A stretch of DNA of 64,000 bases from Primula veris (taxonomy: Eukaryota; Streptophyta; Magnoliopsida; Ericales; Primulaceae): assembly GCA_963682055.1 (NCBI GenBank), contig OY821751.1, positions 11,160,001 through 11,224,000 of the forward strand, in the 5' to 3' direction. A program made the position numbers and the translations under genes. Shown in pieces: positions 35,977-48,083 of the stretch; positions within the stretch are counted from its first letter, which is position 1; each line of letters starts with the position of its first letter. A model generated the notes under the pieces. It was not told the origin of the DNA. It saw nothing but the letters and a program-made list of their open reading frames with translations, and made no database searches.

Positions 35977-36824
35977 TGAAATTCCTATCCGCTGTTCTAG
36001 TTGCTGTTATGCAGTTACAACTGAGGTTGGAACCTAAGTATATTGATGGACAGAACTTGTAAAGTTAAATGTACTTGAATTAAATCACACGCACATTTAA
36101 CAACGGAGTTCACCAAACTAGGCTACGTCTCCGGGGCACTCATCCAGATTATGATATTATAAAAGCTTACAATATAGGATTCAAGTCTTATTGAAAAACA
36201 CTCATACTCCCTCTAGGTTTTTCTGCCTATCTCTATATTGCTCCTACCTTATAACTATCACTCAATGGCATCCCACCATTATTTTCTATTTAAAAACTCT
36301 CTGTGTATTCTTTCAAGAATGAATTCTTTATAATTTAGAACACACTTATTTTATAAGCAAAGTTATCAACTATTTATGAGAGTAAAAACAATCTTCTTTC
36401 TTCAAGATCTTGATGATTTCCTTTTACTCTTTTGATTGGATTCAATCTTTCCATATAGCATGAGATACCTCAGCGTAGGATTGACCTCAATCTTCATAAG
36501 ATGGTACCTGCTAATAACTAGCTTGGAAATAGGAGTTAATCTTTTCCTAAAATAAGGAACATATAAGATAGTATCTTTTAGAGATAAAATCTTTCTTAAT
36601 ATATATTTGAAACATTAACTCCATATTTCATTCAATCTAAAATAGGTCATACTGATTTTGATAGGAAACATAGATTGAATTAAGTGATAAAGACTTGCAT
36701 GAGAATAGAGATCTAGATTGCCTATTTAAAGGAAACAAATCTTTATAAACTAATCTCCTTATATCTTTTAGGAAACATCTTTCCTTATCACTTTAATATT
36801 CTCAATATACACAAACTAAATCTC
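35977..36824 (+). repeat. Inserted interspersed repeat, copy 2
   Basis: Begins TGAAATTCCTATCC directly after the integrase word AAAAGGATAG and ends before GCAATTAAGATGACG. It matches 949 to about 97 in reverse complement. Compared with the sister chromovirus (minus strand near 16270-16165), about 107 bp of integrase sequence is missing at the insertion point. No target duplication is therefore visible. Confidence 0.8.
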
Positions 36825-37724
36825 GCAATTAAGATGACGAATTCGGTGGAAATCTTGGGACGAAAGGTTTTTGTCGATTTTCTGGGGCGCATTGCAAAAT
36901 GCCTTAGGGACCAAGTTGACAATGAGTACGACGTTCCATCCCCAAACGGATGGACAATCGGAGCGGACTATCCAAGTACTAGAGGATATGTTGCCCGCAT
37001 GTGTGAATGACTTCAAGGGACGCTGGGAGAGCCATCTACCTTAGTAGAGTTTGCACATAATAATAGCTTCCAAGCTAGTATTGGCATGAAACCTTTCGAG
37101 GCTTTATACGGGCGACCGTGCAAGTCTCCGGTGTGTTGGACCGAGGTGGGAGAAGCGGGGATGCTAGGACCGCAATTGATTCGAGAAATGACAGAAAAGA
37201 TTAAGTTAATTCGACAAAGGCTTGAGACGTCTCGGAGTAGGCAAAAGAGTTATGCAGATAAGAGGAGGAGACCTTTGGAGTTCAAAAAGGGGGATCGAGT
37301 ATTTTTGCGAGTTTCACCAAGGAAGGGGATTATGAGGTTTGGCTCTAAAGGGAAGTTGAGCCCGAGATTTATCGGACCATTTGAGATCGTGGACCGAGTT
37401 GGAGAAGTTGCATACCGGTTGGACTTGCCACCAAAGTTGGCAGGGGTTCACCCGGTGTTCCATGTGTCAATGTTGAAAAAGTACCATCACGACCCTTCAC
37501 ACGTGGTGGACTTTGAGGACATTGAGGTTAGTGTGGATGTGACCTACGAGGTGGGACCTACGAGGATTATCGATGTGCAAGAGAAGGAGCTTCGAGGAAA
37601 AATGATTAGATTGGTAAAGGTGGTTTGGAAACACCATGGAGCCGAGGAGGCAACTTGGGAACGCGAGGATGAGATGAAGAGGAATTATCCTAACCTCGTA
37701 TTTTCTTTAGGTACTTTTCTTTAG
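36825..37724 (+). pseudogene. Chromovirus integrase core remainder and chromodomain-like tail
   Basis: Resumes at the codons for IKMTNSVEI and includes [17 protein letters not shown] remnants with frameshifts. A 212-codon frame from 37086 follows: [54 protein letters not shown] and LVKVVWKHHGAEEATWERED. The last motif is the chromodomain-like C-terminus of Tekay/Del-type chromoviruses, which in this group may guide insertion into heterochromatin. From 37725 to 38136 is a non-coding 3' region. Confidence 0.85.
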
Positions 37725-38136
37725 ATGTTTTCTAATTTCGGGACGAAATTTCTTTGTCGGGGAAGGGTTGTAACGCCTAGAGTTTGAAGTGTATTTTATT
37801 AGAGTTTAGTTTACTAGAAAGGCCGTATTTTGAGTTTTGTAGACGTTGTGGAGTTGTTGAGGTAGAAACATGTCATCTTAGTTTACATTATGGTCTTTTA
37901 TTCTATTAGATATTGTTTTACATTATTGAGATTCTTACGTATCTTTCATTTACTTGAGTTATAGATGGAGGAGTTGTTATGAGTTGTGTACCCTGAGTAT
38001 TTTATTTCTTGGATTATGACCCGAATTGTACGTTTAAATTTTTATGGTCTTATTTATAAAAGTTGATCATTTCTGGGTGTAGTTCTTTAGAGAGGAAATG
38101 GAATTTAAAAACGAAATTCTTTTAAGGAGGGTGTGT

Positions 38137-39899
38137 TGTAGCATCCCAGATTTTTATAAATGGTTTTATTTATGATTTAATTAATCCAAAAACGTTTTAT
38201 ACAATTTTTAGCCAAAAACCGAAAAACTTTATTTTAAAAACTTGTTACTAATTTTATAAATAAAAAGTACCCAATAGTTTTGTTTCTAAACATTTGTTAT
38301 TTTTGAGCAGTAAAATAATAGTTTTGATCTTTAGTTAACTTTTAGAACTTTTGGGGGCCAAATAGTTCGCTTCCCCAAACTCTCTCAAAACAGTTTGCTA
38401 AACCTCTTTTCAGCCCATTTTTCAAAACAGAAAAACGAAAAACAAAGAGAGAAAAGAGAGAAAAGGGAGATTACAAAGCTTAGGAAGAAGAAGAAGAAAC
38501 CACTTTGGCGGGTTTTTATCGGAAGCATCTCCTCTACGAACTAAGGGAACGGGAGTTATCCATTACGACTAGACGAGGGTAGATGTTAGGGTTAGATCTT
38601 TTGTTTTTAAAATTTGGGGGTTTTCTTTTATCTCATATATATATATTCTATTAAATTGTTAATTGAGTTTTATTTGTCGCTCTTTTAATTCACTTATTTG
38701 AATTTGAGAATTGGGAATTTAGACATATGAATTTCGAATTAATGAGAACATAGATGGGTTTGTGTGTTTTTATGAGTTGTTATGTGTTATTATAGTTGTT
38801 GATAAAATTGGGTAAATTTATGTTGAATAAAGATGAGTTGTAGTTTATGCATACAAGGTGTTTGTTAAAATGCCTGAATGAGATTTTTTGTTGATGGACT
38901 TGTTTGGATAGTTGTGATTCTAGTACCGATGCTTATGTGATTTTGTTGGAAATTGTGTTAATTGAATGGTTTAATATTATTGGCCGAGACCTTGTGATTT
39001 AGTTATTGGCAACGGTCTATGTCTCTTCCTATACTAGGGACATAAGACGAGCCGAGGGGTATAGGGAATGACTCGTCTTACGGACTGGGGCGAGTGACGT
39101 GAAGAGGTCCAAGTGCGCACTTTAAATATTTATTTGTTGGCAATGGTCTATGCCTCTCCCTATACCGGGGGCATAAGACGAGCCGAGTGGTATAGGGAAT
39201 GACCTGCCTTACGGACTGTGGTAGGTGGCGTGAGAGGTCCATGTGTGTTATTTTTATATGTTGACAATGTTCTATGTCTCTCCTTATACCAGGGGCATAA
39301 GACGAACCGAGGGGGTATATGGAATGACCTACGTTACGGACTGCGGTAGGTGGCGTGAGAGGTCCATGTTTGTTATAGATGTGTGTTGGAGTTACTTAAT
39401 TTATTTCGTTGTATGATGTTATTACATTTCTTTTTATACGTTGTTATTGTAGTTGTTGTTTGTGAGTTCTTGCATTTATTGGATGGAGTGACGGTATCTT
39501 GTGTGGTGCCGCCCCGTCTACGTATGTGCGTGGGACTCACCGTTACAGTTTTGTCTTTCAGGTACAACTTAGGTTGAAACATTTGTATAGGAGCATTAGC
39601 GATGTATCGCATGGGCTCAGAGTTTATTTCAGTTGCTTTCTTTTTATCTAAACCATTTTTTAGGTTGTAGTCTGTGGGAAAATTACATTCGTTTGGTATT
39701 CTTTTTAGATATATCAGTTAAAACTATTTTGTCTTGTAGTCACGTTTGACAAACATTTTTATTTTATTCGTATAATTGGTCATTTAGCTCGCTAGTTGTT
39801 TTCCTTTTAAAGTTAAATTTTGTACCAACAGGTTCTTTTTCCTTTTATTCAAAAAGTCACGCCTTGATGTCCGTGTTTTTAGGATTTTGGGGCGTGACA
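38137..39899 (+). repeat. Chromovirus 3' LTR, 1763 bp
   Basis: TGTAGCATCCCAGATTT to GGGGCGTGACA. Differs from the 5' LTR by scattered substitutions and small indels, including loss of a few bases near 38220. Carries the same three tandem units (about 39010-39370). Confidence 0.9.
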
Positions 39900-40344
39900 C
39901 TTTGGTCGAATTAATACTTGCCGTTCTTGTTCAGTGTTGTTTTTGTAATGGGGTCCACTCTTGCTATAAACGTATTGGTGAAATTGTAATCAATTGTGCA
40001 AAGCACTTAATTGTTAGAAGTTGGCACATAAGAAAAACGAAAGAAGAAACAAATATTTACTAAACTCTTATTGATTGGGGCATTATCATAAACCTTATTG
40101 ACGAAGAAAGTAAATTAACATAATTAAAGAGGTAAATCTTCATAAACTATTTAGTCTAAAGGCAAAAACTATTTAGTAATTATTTTTCCAATGGAGACCA
40201 AAAACTTTGGAAACATGAGTGGAAAACAAATGTAACCTATGAGCACTTCAACTCGATTAGCATCCAGAAGAAAGAGAGATGCAAGTTTTTTAATAAACAT
40301 CTTCCGAACCGTTAAGTACTGGGGAAGGAGGAAAATATCATAGA
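39900..40344. other. Non-coding stretch
   Basis: Flank of the chromovirus 3' LTR. I see no continuation of the LINE that flanks the 5' LTR and no gene. Confidence 0.45.
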
Positions 40345-41371
40345 CTAGAAAGAGGGGCTAAACCAAACGGGCCTGCTAAAATCCGAAAATGCAGCTTGTT
40401 TGAAGTAGAATTCCGTGTGTTCCTTTTGGATGTTGTAGATGCCCATATCACATGTGAGGGCCAAGGGCGTAACGGGGATCATTGGTATAATATATACTAT
40501 TAGGCTGGATACCTGGAAAAATGTAAGTATCAACCAAGAAAGAAGTATCCCCACCAACAAAGAGTGATCTAGAACCCAAGTCTCTAATCCCTTTGAAAAC
40601 CGATCGACTATTGTCAATTTGATATATTTCAAATCTTGCACGGTCCTAAAATCCCAAAACAATCGATAAGGTGTTGTTATCATCAACAAGGTAGCATTGC
40701 GGTTTCTTTTGGATTAAAGAGACTGGTGTTCTCCAAAACATGACCAACTTTACGGACCCATCCAAATCGATTTCAAGGATGTAAACCTTGCCATCCTTGT
40801 CTAGAGCATAAAACTGGTCCTTATAAACAGTAGATCTAGTATATATTTTACAGTACTTCTTTGATAGCTCCATGATTGACTTCTAAAGCTCCAAAACCCT
40901 AGTTCACGTTCATTGCCGTAGATAACCACGAACGTGTACGATGTTGGAGCTAAAGAAAGGCTAGTGGATAAAACCACCTTTTGTATGATGTTGAAGTCGA
41001 GGTCGGATTGGTGATATCGATGGGGAAGAGGCACTCGGTCCTTAGTAACAGGATTATATAACTCCACATCCTTGGTACAGCTAGCTGTCCTCAATAACCA
41101 GCCATCCTAGGGTTTCGAAATAGCGCTTTTCGTGAACTTCCGGGAAAAGTATACTGTTGCTCTTATTTTTCATGAGGCTGTAGAAGTTGACCTTGCCAAT
41201 GCTATTTAGCATCAATAGCGATGGTTGGCGGTGTAGTACTTCTTTTGGCATACATTTGATGTTTCGCCACGACATGCATACTCCCCGAAAAGCCAGAAGT
41301 TCACAAAACAAATTTAGGCGAGAGGCGATCATTATCAACAAATCTGGGACCATCTCCGCCCAATTACCCAT
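40345..41371 (-). pseudogene. F-box/DUF295 (KIB-like) pseudogene
   Basis: Starts MGNWAEMVPDLLIMIASRLN with an F-box pattern ending RGVCMSWR (residues about 1-35). The frame shifts near 41095 into DVELYNPVTKDRVPLPH and continues with VVIYGNERELGFWSF. It shifts again near 40870 into VYKDQFYALDKDGKVYILEI and DRFSKGLETW. Further shifts separate PGIQPNSIYYTNDPRYAL from CDMGIYNIQKEHTEFYF. These are ordered motifs of plant F-box DUF295 proteins, substrate adaptors of SCF ubiquitin ligases. At least three or four frameshifts make it non-functional. Confidence 0.7.
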
Positions 41372-41862
41372 TCTCTTGGATGAATGACGAAGATAGAAGC
41401 CGAGAATGGGGATACCTGGAATCCCAACAGAATTTATGGATTGTTATCACTGTTTTTTTTTTTAAACAATTATGTTAAAAATATGCATAGCCTTTTCAAT
41501 AATATGTAGCTAATCTCTTGTTTTGGACGTGAAACAGATAAAAAGTCACGTTTAAATATATTATTTTTATGCATAAAGTACATCAATCCTAATATAAGAG
41601 AGGTACTTAAAGGACACGTAAACCCTAACTGGGCACTACCCAAATTGTTGGGAATCTTTAACCTGTATATCCTTTAGTGCAATAAATCATTTCAAATATC
41701 TCAATATCATATCAATTTAGTATTTCTTTGCCGAGTAAGTTTATTAGATTAACTGGAAATTTCGGATAATATAATTTTTTGTTTGGGGAATATTTTCGGG
41801 CTTAATATCAAAATATCGGAATTTATGTCCCTCGTGTACACGGTTTGGCTAACAAGTGTTTC
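41372..41862. other. Non-coding stretch
   Basis: AT-rich, nothing recognised. Confidence 0.4.
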
Positions 41863-44033
41863 GGGGTTCAAATTTTATCAGGTTCGAATTGTCAGGTTTC
41901 TGGTTTTTTCATATGTATTCGAAATTTTTTTGATTTTTTTTTTTAAATCAACTTAGTATTTTATTTTTAAAGTGTTTGTTAAAAAAAATCTGTAAAATTT
42001 GACATTTATATATATTTTTATGTTCAGTTGGATCCACGCTGGGGCATGGGGTACCATGTCCCTCTTTTTGGCCAATGAAATTACCATTATACCCCTAGGT
42101 CCATTTATTAATTACAAAACAACCTCTCTTTTATATGTTATACAAAACCACCGCATAAAACACTACTTATGTCCCTGCCCAACTCAATCAACCACACATT
42201 TCCGCCTCTCTTTCCATCTCAGGACGCTCAATCTGACGTCGTAAGATTTTCAATTGGAAATTGCTATAATTTTTAATCGCTTGATCTGAGATAATTTTGG
42301 GGCTTTGCCAAATGTGCTCGATTAGATCATTTTGAAGGTTTTGCTGTGTTTTTTTTTCTTAAGCGATACACGTCTTTCTCTAAATGTTGTTGGAAGAAGA
42401 TTTTCAATGACCGGAAGAGGCGGAGGAGGATCGTCAGAACCTGTCATTGGAAATTCTCTTGACTCTAATTGTTCCGGAGGCTCACGATCAACAATCATAT
42501 TATACAATATTATGCATGCTAACATGATGATTTTTTGATAAGGGGTGACACCCATACGACCCGTAGCATCGTATTTTTATTGGAAATAATGATTTTTCTC
42601 GATAACCTCATCGGCCATTCTGATGAATAATTCCCTGTCCATACGAAACCTCCGTCGAAATACTTCGTCCGAATACATGTGTTCTCCAAAAAAATAGTCT
42701 CTCTGTAGTTTAGCGTCCCCTTCCAAAATTATTCGAGGCCTCTCAACTCGTTGTTTTCGCGGACGTTGTTGTGAAGTTCCTTAATGTTCGAAAGCAACAA
42801 GAATAGGTAAAAACATAGGGTCGTCGACGAGAAAATTTTCATTCATCATTACGAAATTGGCATTATCGGAATCGGATGAGGAATCAGATGAAGAGGAGGA
42901 GAATTAGATTTGATCCATTTGTATTTCGGATAGAAAGTGTTTGAATTATATGATATATAGAATAATATATTTGAGATAGAGAGAGTGTTTTTGAAATTAT
43001 ATGGTTTGAATGATAGTAGAGTGCGGGTTTATATAGGAATTAAATTATACTATTTTGTAATTAAAATTTTTTAAGTACCAAAAACTAGCCGTTATAAAGA
43101 CTATTTAATAAGTTGAAATAATTCGGTGACCAAAAAAAAGTCAAACTAGCCGTTTATTACCGTTATAAGGACTGTTTTGTAATTATTTGGAAAGTACAAC
43201 AACCATTTTGTAATTATTAACGGTCATATATATTTTTTAATACATTTAAAACTACAGGACTGGTTTGTAAATAATACAGGGAACAACCCTGCAATTAAAC
43301 ATACGCAGCCAACACATAACATAGGAGATGCGAACTCCAAATTCAGAAGAGAGAGAGGGGGGAGACGACAGATGATCGCTGCCAATACTCCGATAAACGT
43401 GATACAGGCGGATTTGCTGCTCCGTCCACCGCAACCCCGACCCTGCTAAACATGCTCTTAGAAAGAGTACAAGCTAACTAGAATACTTATGAAAAGAAAG
43501 ACAGTTGGAATTTAGTTTGTTCATGGTTAATGAAGAAAAATGAAATATAAAACAAACAAACTCTATTCTTCCTGAGTGATGAACAACAGTTCACTTGTTC
43601 TTTATGTTATAGCTAAATTCTTCAAGTTTAAATTCAAACTTTCTGATACCATGTTGTTCTTTTTAGTTGCGCCTAAGACGAGTTCGAGTTGTGTTTTCTA
43701 TGTTTTTTAAACAAGGTTCAGTGTTAGGAATCGTATCGTATATAAGCGTGTTATACCCATCACATGCATTCACCTCATGATAGAGTTTGGTCTTAGCTCT
43801 GTAACTCAATTTAGTTCAACGTAATTGTGCCCCCAAATAAAAAATCCCTCAATGTTTATAAGATAGTAATATTAATAAAAAAAAATTACAATTTTTTTTA
43901 ACAAAAACTTTAAAAATAAAATAATATATTAATTAACAAAAGAAAATCAAAAAATATTTATGAATACGTACATATGAAAAAACCAAAAATCTGACGAAAA
44001 ACCGATGATTCAAACCTGATAAAATTGAACCCG
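41863..44033. repeat. Long imperfect inverted repeat pair (arms 41863-42000 and 43878-44033)
   Basis: The left arm GGGGTTCAAATTTTATCAGG ... GGTTTTTTCATATGTA ... TTTATTTTTAAAGTGTTTGT matches the reverse complement of the right arm with several indels. The spacer of about 1.9 kb contains a Harbinger-type relic. The arms could be ends of one element or two copies of a dispersed repeat in opposite orientation. Confidence 0.55.
42322..42918 (-). pseudogene. PIF/Harbinger-type transposase relic, DDE core deleted
   Basis: The frame from ATG 42918 has TAA stops at codon 5, after AFEH and after HYFQ. It still gives VFRRRFRMDRELFIRMADE, KYDATGRMGVTPYQK and then directly IIMLACIILYNMIVDRE. These are the N-terminal and extreme C-terminal signatures of the plant Harbinger transposase family (Plant_tran-like). 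About 200 residues containing the DDE catalytic core are missing at the join after GVTPYQK. Confidence 0.7.
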
Positions 44034-44325
44034 TCCCGGAGCATGTTTAACCATATAATAACTTTCCAAAATCAAGATGCATATCATATAAAATAGTTGT
44101 ACTTGTAATATATACTAACGGATCTGTACACCCGATAGGTGTGAATCGAAGAAAAAATATGTAACCCGTTATGGTAGATAATTTGTGAGAAGATGCAGTT
44201 AAAAATGAAGTTAATAATTAGATGACAGTTACTATTTTGTAATTTTGTAAATTAATAGTACTTTTTTGTAAATAATTGTTTTAACCATTCATAAGGGCTC
44301 TTCACATCGAGTATTAGTATAGATA

Positions 44326-44618
44326 TCATTCTATTATAATTAGTTAAACCAAGTCAAATGAGTCTGTACAATTTAGTCATTTTTTTCAAAAATACCCATA
44401 TACTTTTTTATTAATTACAATAATACCATACTCATATATAAAAATATAAAAATTAATAACACTATTTATTCCTCTTTAACAATAAAACATTTTTTAAAGT
44501 CTTATCATCTTATACTATTTTTTTTATTATTCACATATTTATATCATAACTACAATTATTTTCTATATTTTAATTCCACTACGCGTCACACAAGCAGCGC
44601 GTGGGGCACGATTACTAG
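44326..44618 (+). mobile_element. Small Helitron-like element 1
   Basis: 293 bp, starting A|TCATTCTATTATAAT and ending GATTACTAG|T. The end is preceded by a GC-rich imperfect hairpin (ACGCGTCACACAAGCAGCGCGTG). 5'-TC, 3'-CTAG with upstream hairpin, insertion between A and T and no target duplication fit Helitrons. No Rep/helicase coding, so non-autonomous. Confidence 0.65.
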
Positions 44619-44622
44619 TGTA

Positions 44623-44959
44623 TCATTCTATTATAATAAGTCAACCCACGACAAATGAGGCTGCCCAATTTTGCCCATTTTTTCCGGAAATACCCCCACT
44701 CTTTTTTACTAATTACTCATGTACATTTATTCAATTCAAAATATAAAAAACACACAAAAATCATTATATTTTCAAAAAAATTATAATCATATACCAAATA
44801 AAATCGTTTTACGTGTATTTTGTATAATAAGAACATTATATTACTCATAATTTCTAATTTAATATATTCATTCATCAATATATTTTTTAAAAATTTATTA
44901 CCCCGATCATATATATATATCACGCGTCGCACACGTAAAACGTGGGTAACGATTACTAG
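44623..44959 (+). mobile_element. Small Helitron-like element 2, tandem with the first
   Basis: 337 bp with the same TCATTCTATTATAAT start and GATTACTAG end. The terminal hairpin region (ACGCGTCGCACACGTAAAACGTG) is a variant of that in element 1. Only four bases (TGTA) separate the two. Confidence 0.65.
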
Positions 44960-47283
44960 TATATATATATATATATATGGGGATGATCGATTAACATATA
45001 TGTTTACATTTACATTCTAATCTAAACCATACAAATTTATATGGTTTCAATGGATGAGATTAACCCATTTAATTAAATGGCCATAAACACTCCATCTCTC
45101 TCTTTTCTTTTCTTTTGTATCCATAGTAATTTAATTACAAACTCCCTAGTTTTATTATAAATAAATGTACGGCCATCATTAGGCCAAATAAAAAAAACTT
45201 AGGCTAAGTTCACCAAAAACCCTAACTGGGGTGGGTGATTTCGCTTTGGCGGGTGCTTTGATTTACTGCAAATGTATCCATTAAAATTCTTGGTTGCTAA
45301 TATTGTCGTTTCATTGTTTTTAATTTCTTCAACTTTAGACGATTTCTATTTGTTTGTTTTTTTACCATAAGATGTCAAATACTTGGGGAAAGTTTATCAC
45401 AGTCATAATGAATGTTTGCAATTTAAAGAAAATTAATCTTACGTTACAAATAAAGTTTGTCAATCTTCAGAAGTTATTTTTTTTTCTTTGCAATATTACA
45501 GAAAATTCTACTCAAAGAAGTGTAATGTATATATATATATATATATATGCAGTTTTTTTTAAATAGGTTTAAATAAATTATTATGGACACCAATTTTTTA
45601 TATAATATATTTCTCTCCTCTCCCTTTGAGATCTAAAAAAACCTATTTAATTTCTCAAATTAATTCTAATTCGGAAGTCAAGCGCAAAAAGTCAAAAAGT
45701 TAGTTCTGGTGTTAGAAAACCCTAACTTAATTGCAAAGATTGGGAATGAGTACAAACTGAATCGTAAAACCTGAGATGAGTTGAAGAGATGGATTGTCAG
45801 AAATTTCGGATTTAGATCGATGGATTGTTGGTGATACATTTTTTACAGTTTGATTGAATTACTTTGAAAGAGTTTGACAGATTAGAGAAAGAAGAATATT
45901 GTTTCACAAAAAAAAAAAAGGAAACAAAAATAGACGGTGAGAGAGAAACATCTTTTTTTTTTTTGAAAATAAGAGAGAAAACATGAATTTGCAAGGTTTT
46001 CCTTTTCTTTTTGCAATGTACATAGACGTGATAGAGTAAAAAGAAAATATTAGATTGTGAATATGTTATTAAATTAGAAGAAGCAATCACGACCATTAAA
46101 ACGATATGAATATGGAGGGTTAGGATTAAGTGTAAACATAATGAATTTACTACTATATTAAACATTCTAAAACATAACCCAAACATCCTAACCATAGTTT
46201 TCCCCTAGATCATGTAAAGTTAGGTACATAATCTATTTCCATGTATTCTAAAAAAATAAAACCTATTTCCATGTATTAAGATGCATTTGTACCCAAATTC
46301 GATCTTCCAAATAAGGTTAATCTCTCCTTTTCCTCTTTCCCATTTAATATCTTTATTTGTAATTTCAAATTAAGTATTTTTAACTATTTTTTTTTTAATC
46401 TAAAGACATAAGAAAGAAAGACAAAATTCAAAATAAATGATAGTACACATTGATTCGTTATTTGCTGGGAAAATCCCCGAAACTTGGCCCAATGATTTCC
46501 AGATCGGGTATTTTTGATATTGCCGGCTACCCAAAAGATAATAAATATGTTTAAACTTTAAATTATTATTATTATATATATATATATATATCTATATATA
46601 TATAGGGCTAGACAAAAACCCGCGAAAACCGACTCAAACCGGAAACCGAACCGGACCGAACCGAACCGAAAAAACCGAAACCGAAACGAAAAAAGACCGA
46701 AACCGAGTAGACCGAAAACCATTCTGGCCGGTTTCGGTTCACTGCATAACCGAACCGAAAAAAACCGTAAAACCGAAAAAATATACTAATTAATTCTATG
46801 TCATACCTGTACAAATTAATTTCTTTGATCAAATAAAGAAACAAACAAACGAAATAAAAGACCAGTAATGTAAATATGTTTTAGGGCTTTTTTTAGCCGC
46901 CCCATCCTTATCACTTTACTTTATCAGTCATTTCTTTAACCATCTCTCTCTGATTCAAAGGTGAGAAACCATACTTATAAGTTGTAAGGGCAAAAGTATG
47001 CAGAATTTTTTTTATTTCTCTAATTCCAATTTCTAACTACTGCAATTATAATATTTTCTTAGTCTCTTATACCATTTGTTGTTTGCATTTTTATTTTTGC
47101 ACAATTATTAACAGAGTAGATCATTACACAACTTTTAAACTTTAAAGTTTAAACGCTTGACCTTCGTACTCAATCATGGTTAGTGACTTAGTTCTAATTC
47201 GTATTTTCTTTTCTCATATCCATGCATAATTATTCTGTGTAAATATGTTTGTTTGAGTTTTCGCTTTATAACATGATTTAGTG
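44960..47283. other. AT-rich non-coding region with microsatellites
   Basis: (TA)n tracts at 44959-44978, about 45528-45548 and about 46572-46604. A CCGAA/ACCGA-rich low-complexity block runs at about 46617-46780, of the kind seen in plant MITEs and minisatellites. Long open frames here are AT-driven and show no family signature. Confidence 0.5.
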
Positions 47284-47438
47284 TTATTTTTCATATTTTC
47301 CAGTTATGTCAAATTGTCAATACCAATTAATGATGTTTTAGAATTTATATCACTGGTCACTTACAGTTAATTCTTCTCATTGATGTAAACTAATTTTGAA
47401 TTAGTTTTACAATATTATATAGCAGCCCACGCACAAAC
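47284..47438 (+). repeat. Left flank of Tat element, duplicated at 63048-63202
   Basis: From TTATTTTTCATATTTTCCAG to CACAAAC directly before the 5' LTR. The same ~155-bp block, with a few substitutions, sits just inside the 3' LTR. Confidence 0.8.
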
Positions 47439-48004
47439 TGATAGAACACAAAAATCAGACCCGAATATATCTATTCGGGTATAAATCGACCCAAACACTA
47501 TTAAAGGGTACCCAACGCTTGAATAATAGAATCCGGGGTATAACAGTACTTTCCCCATTTAAGGATAAAGACAATTATCCACTAAATATCTTAGCCCAAT
47601 TAGTAAAGGTCCACAGTGAAAAAGCCCACGAGATGACGCATGAGATGGAGACACTTGTCAACATCGTATGATGCATAAATACCTATAAATAGCCAAGTAT
47701 ATTCACTGGAAAAGAGACCTGAAAAATCACAGAGAAAAGAATATATAAGAAAGATCTGTTAGAGCTTATCTCACCAGAAAGCAAACCGAGAGCAATTAAA
47801 GACCGAGCACCGAGGAAGAAGACTAAGATGAAGATAGATTAAATTATCAGACCGAGCAAGAGTATAATAAGAAATTGTAATCCGAACAAGCACAATAACC
47901 AATCAATGAGAAAGAATAATCACGTGTCTAATATTTATCTTCTTTAATTTACTTTATTATTGTTGAGAAGCATAACGCGACCCATCAAAGTTATTGCTTT
48001 ATCA
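47439..48004 (+). repeat. Tat 5' LTR, 566 bp
   Basis: TGATAGAACACAAAAATCAG to TTATTGCTTTATCA. A TATA-like ATAAATACCTATAAATAGCC lies at about 47673-47692. Downstream AATGGAACCGTCTCC is a degenerate primer-binding-site candidate. Confidence 0.85.
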
Positions 48005-48083
48005 AATGGAACCGTCTCCACACTTTATCTAGTTTTTAACTAGTTTCGAAGCCGAACACCCATACTCTATTAGACGAGCAACA

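Larger units (their letters stand above)
30532..39899 (+). mobile_element. Tekay/Del-like chromovirus with both LTRs, gag deleted
   Basis: The LTRs 30532-32302 and 38137-39899 share three internal tandem units and start TGTARCATCCC. The internal order is tRNA-Met primer site, leader, protease fragment, RT, RNase H, integrase, chromodomain-like tail, then purine-rich AAGGAGGG just before the 3' LTR. No gag is present. An 848-bp repeat is inserted in the integrase. The flanking 5-mers AGTTT and CTTTG do not match, so the ends may be rearranged. Confidence 0.9.

Noticed and set aside
43640..43656. Copia-type primer binding site (TGGTATCAGA on minus)
   Set aside because: A lone ten-base match with no LTR boundary or coding sequence beside it.
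45812..46195. 127-codon minus-strand frame
   Set aside because: AT-rich, low-complexity, poly-Phe/Lys composition and no family signature.
46608..46844. 78-codon Phe/Arg-rich frame
   Set aside because: Translation of a CCGAA/ACCGA simple repeat.
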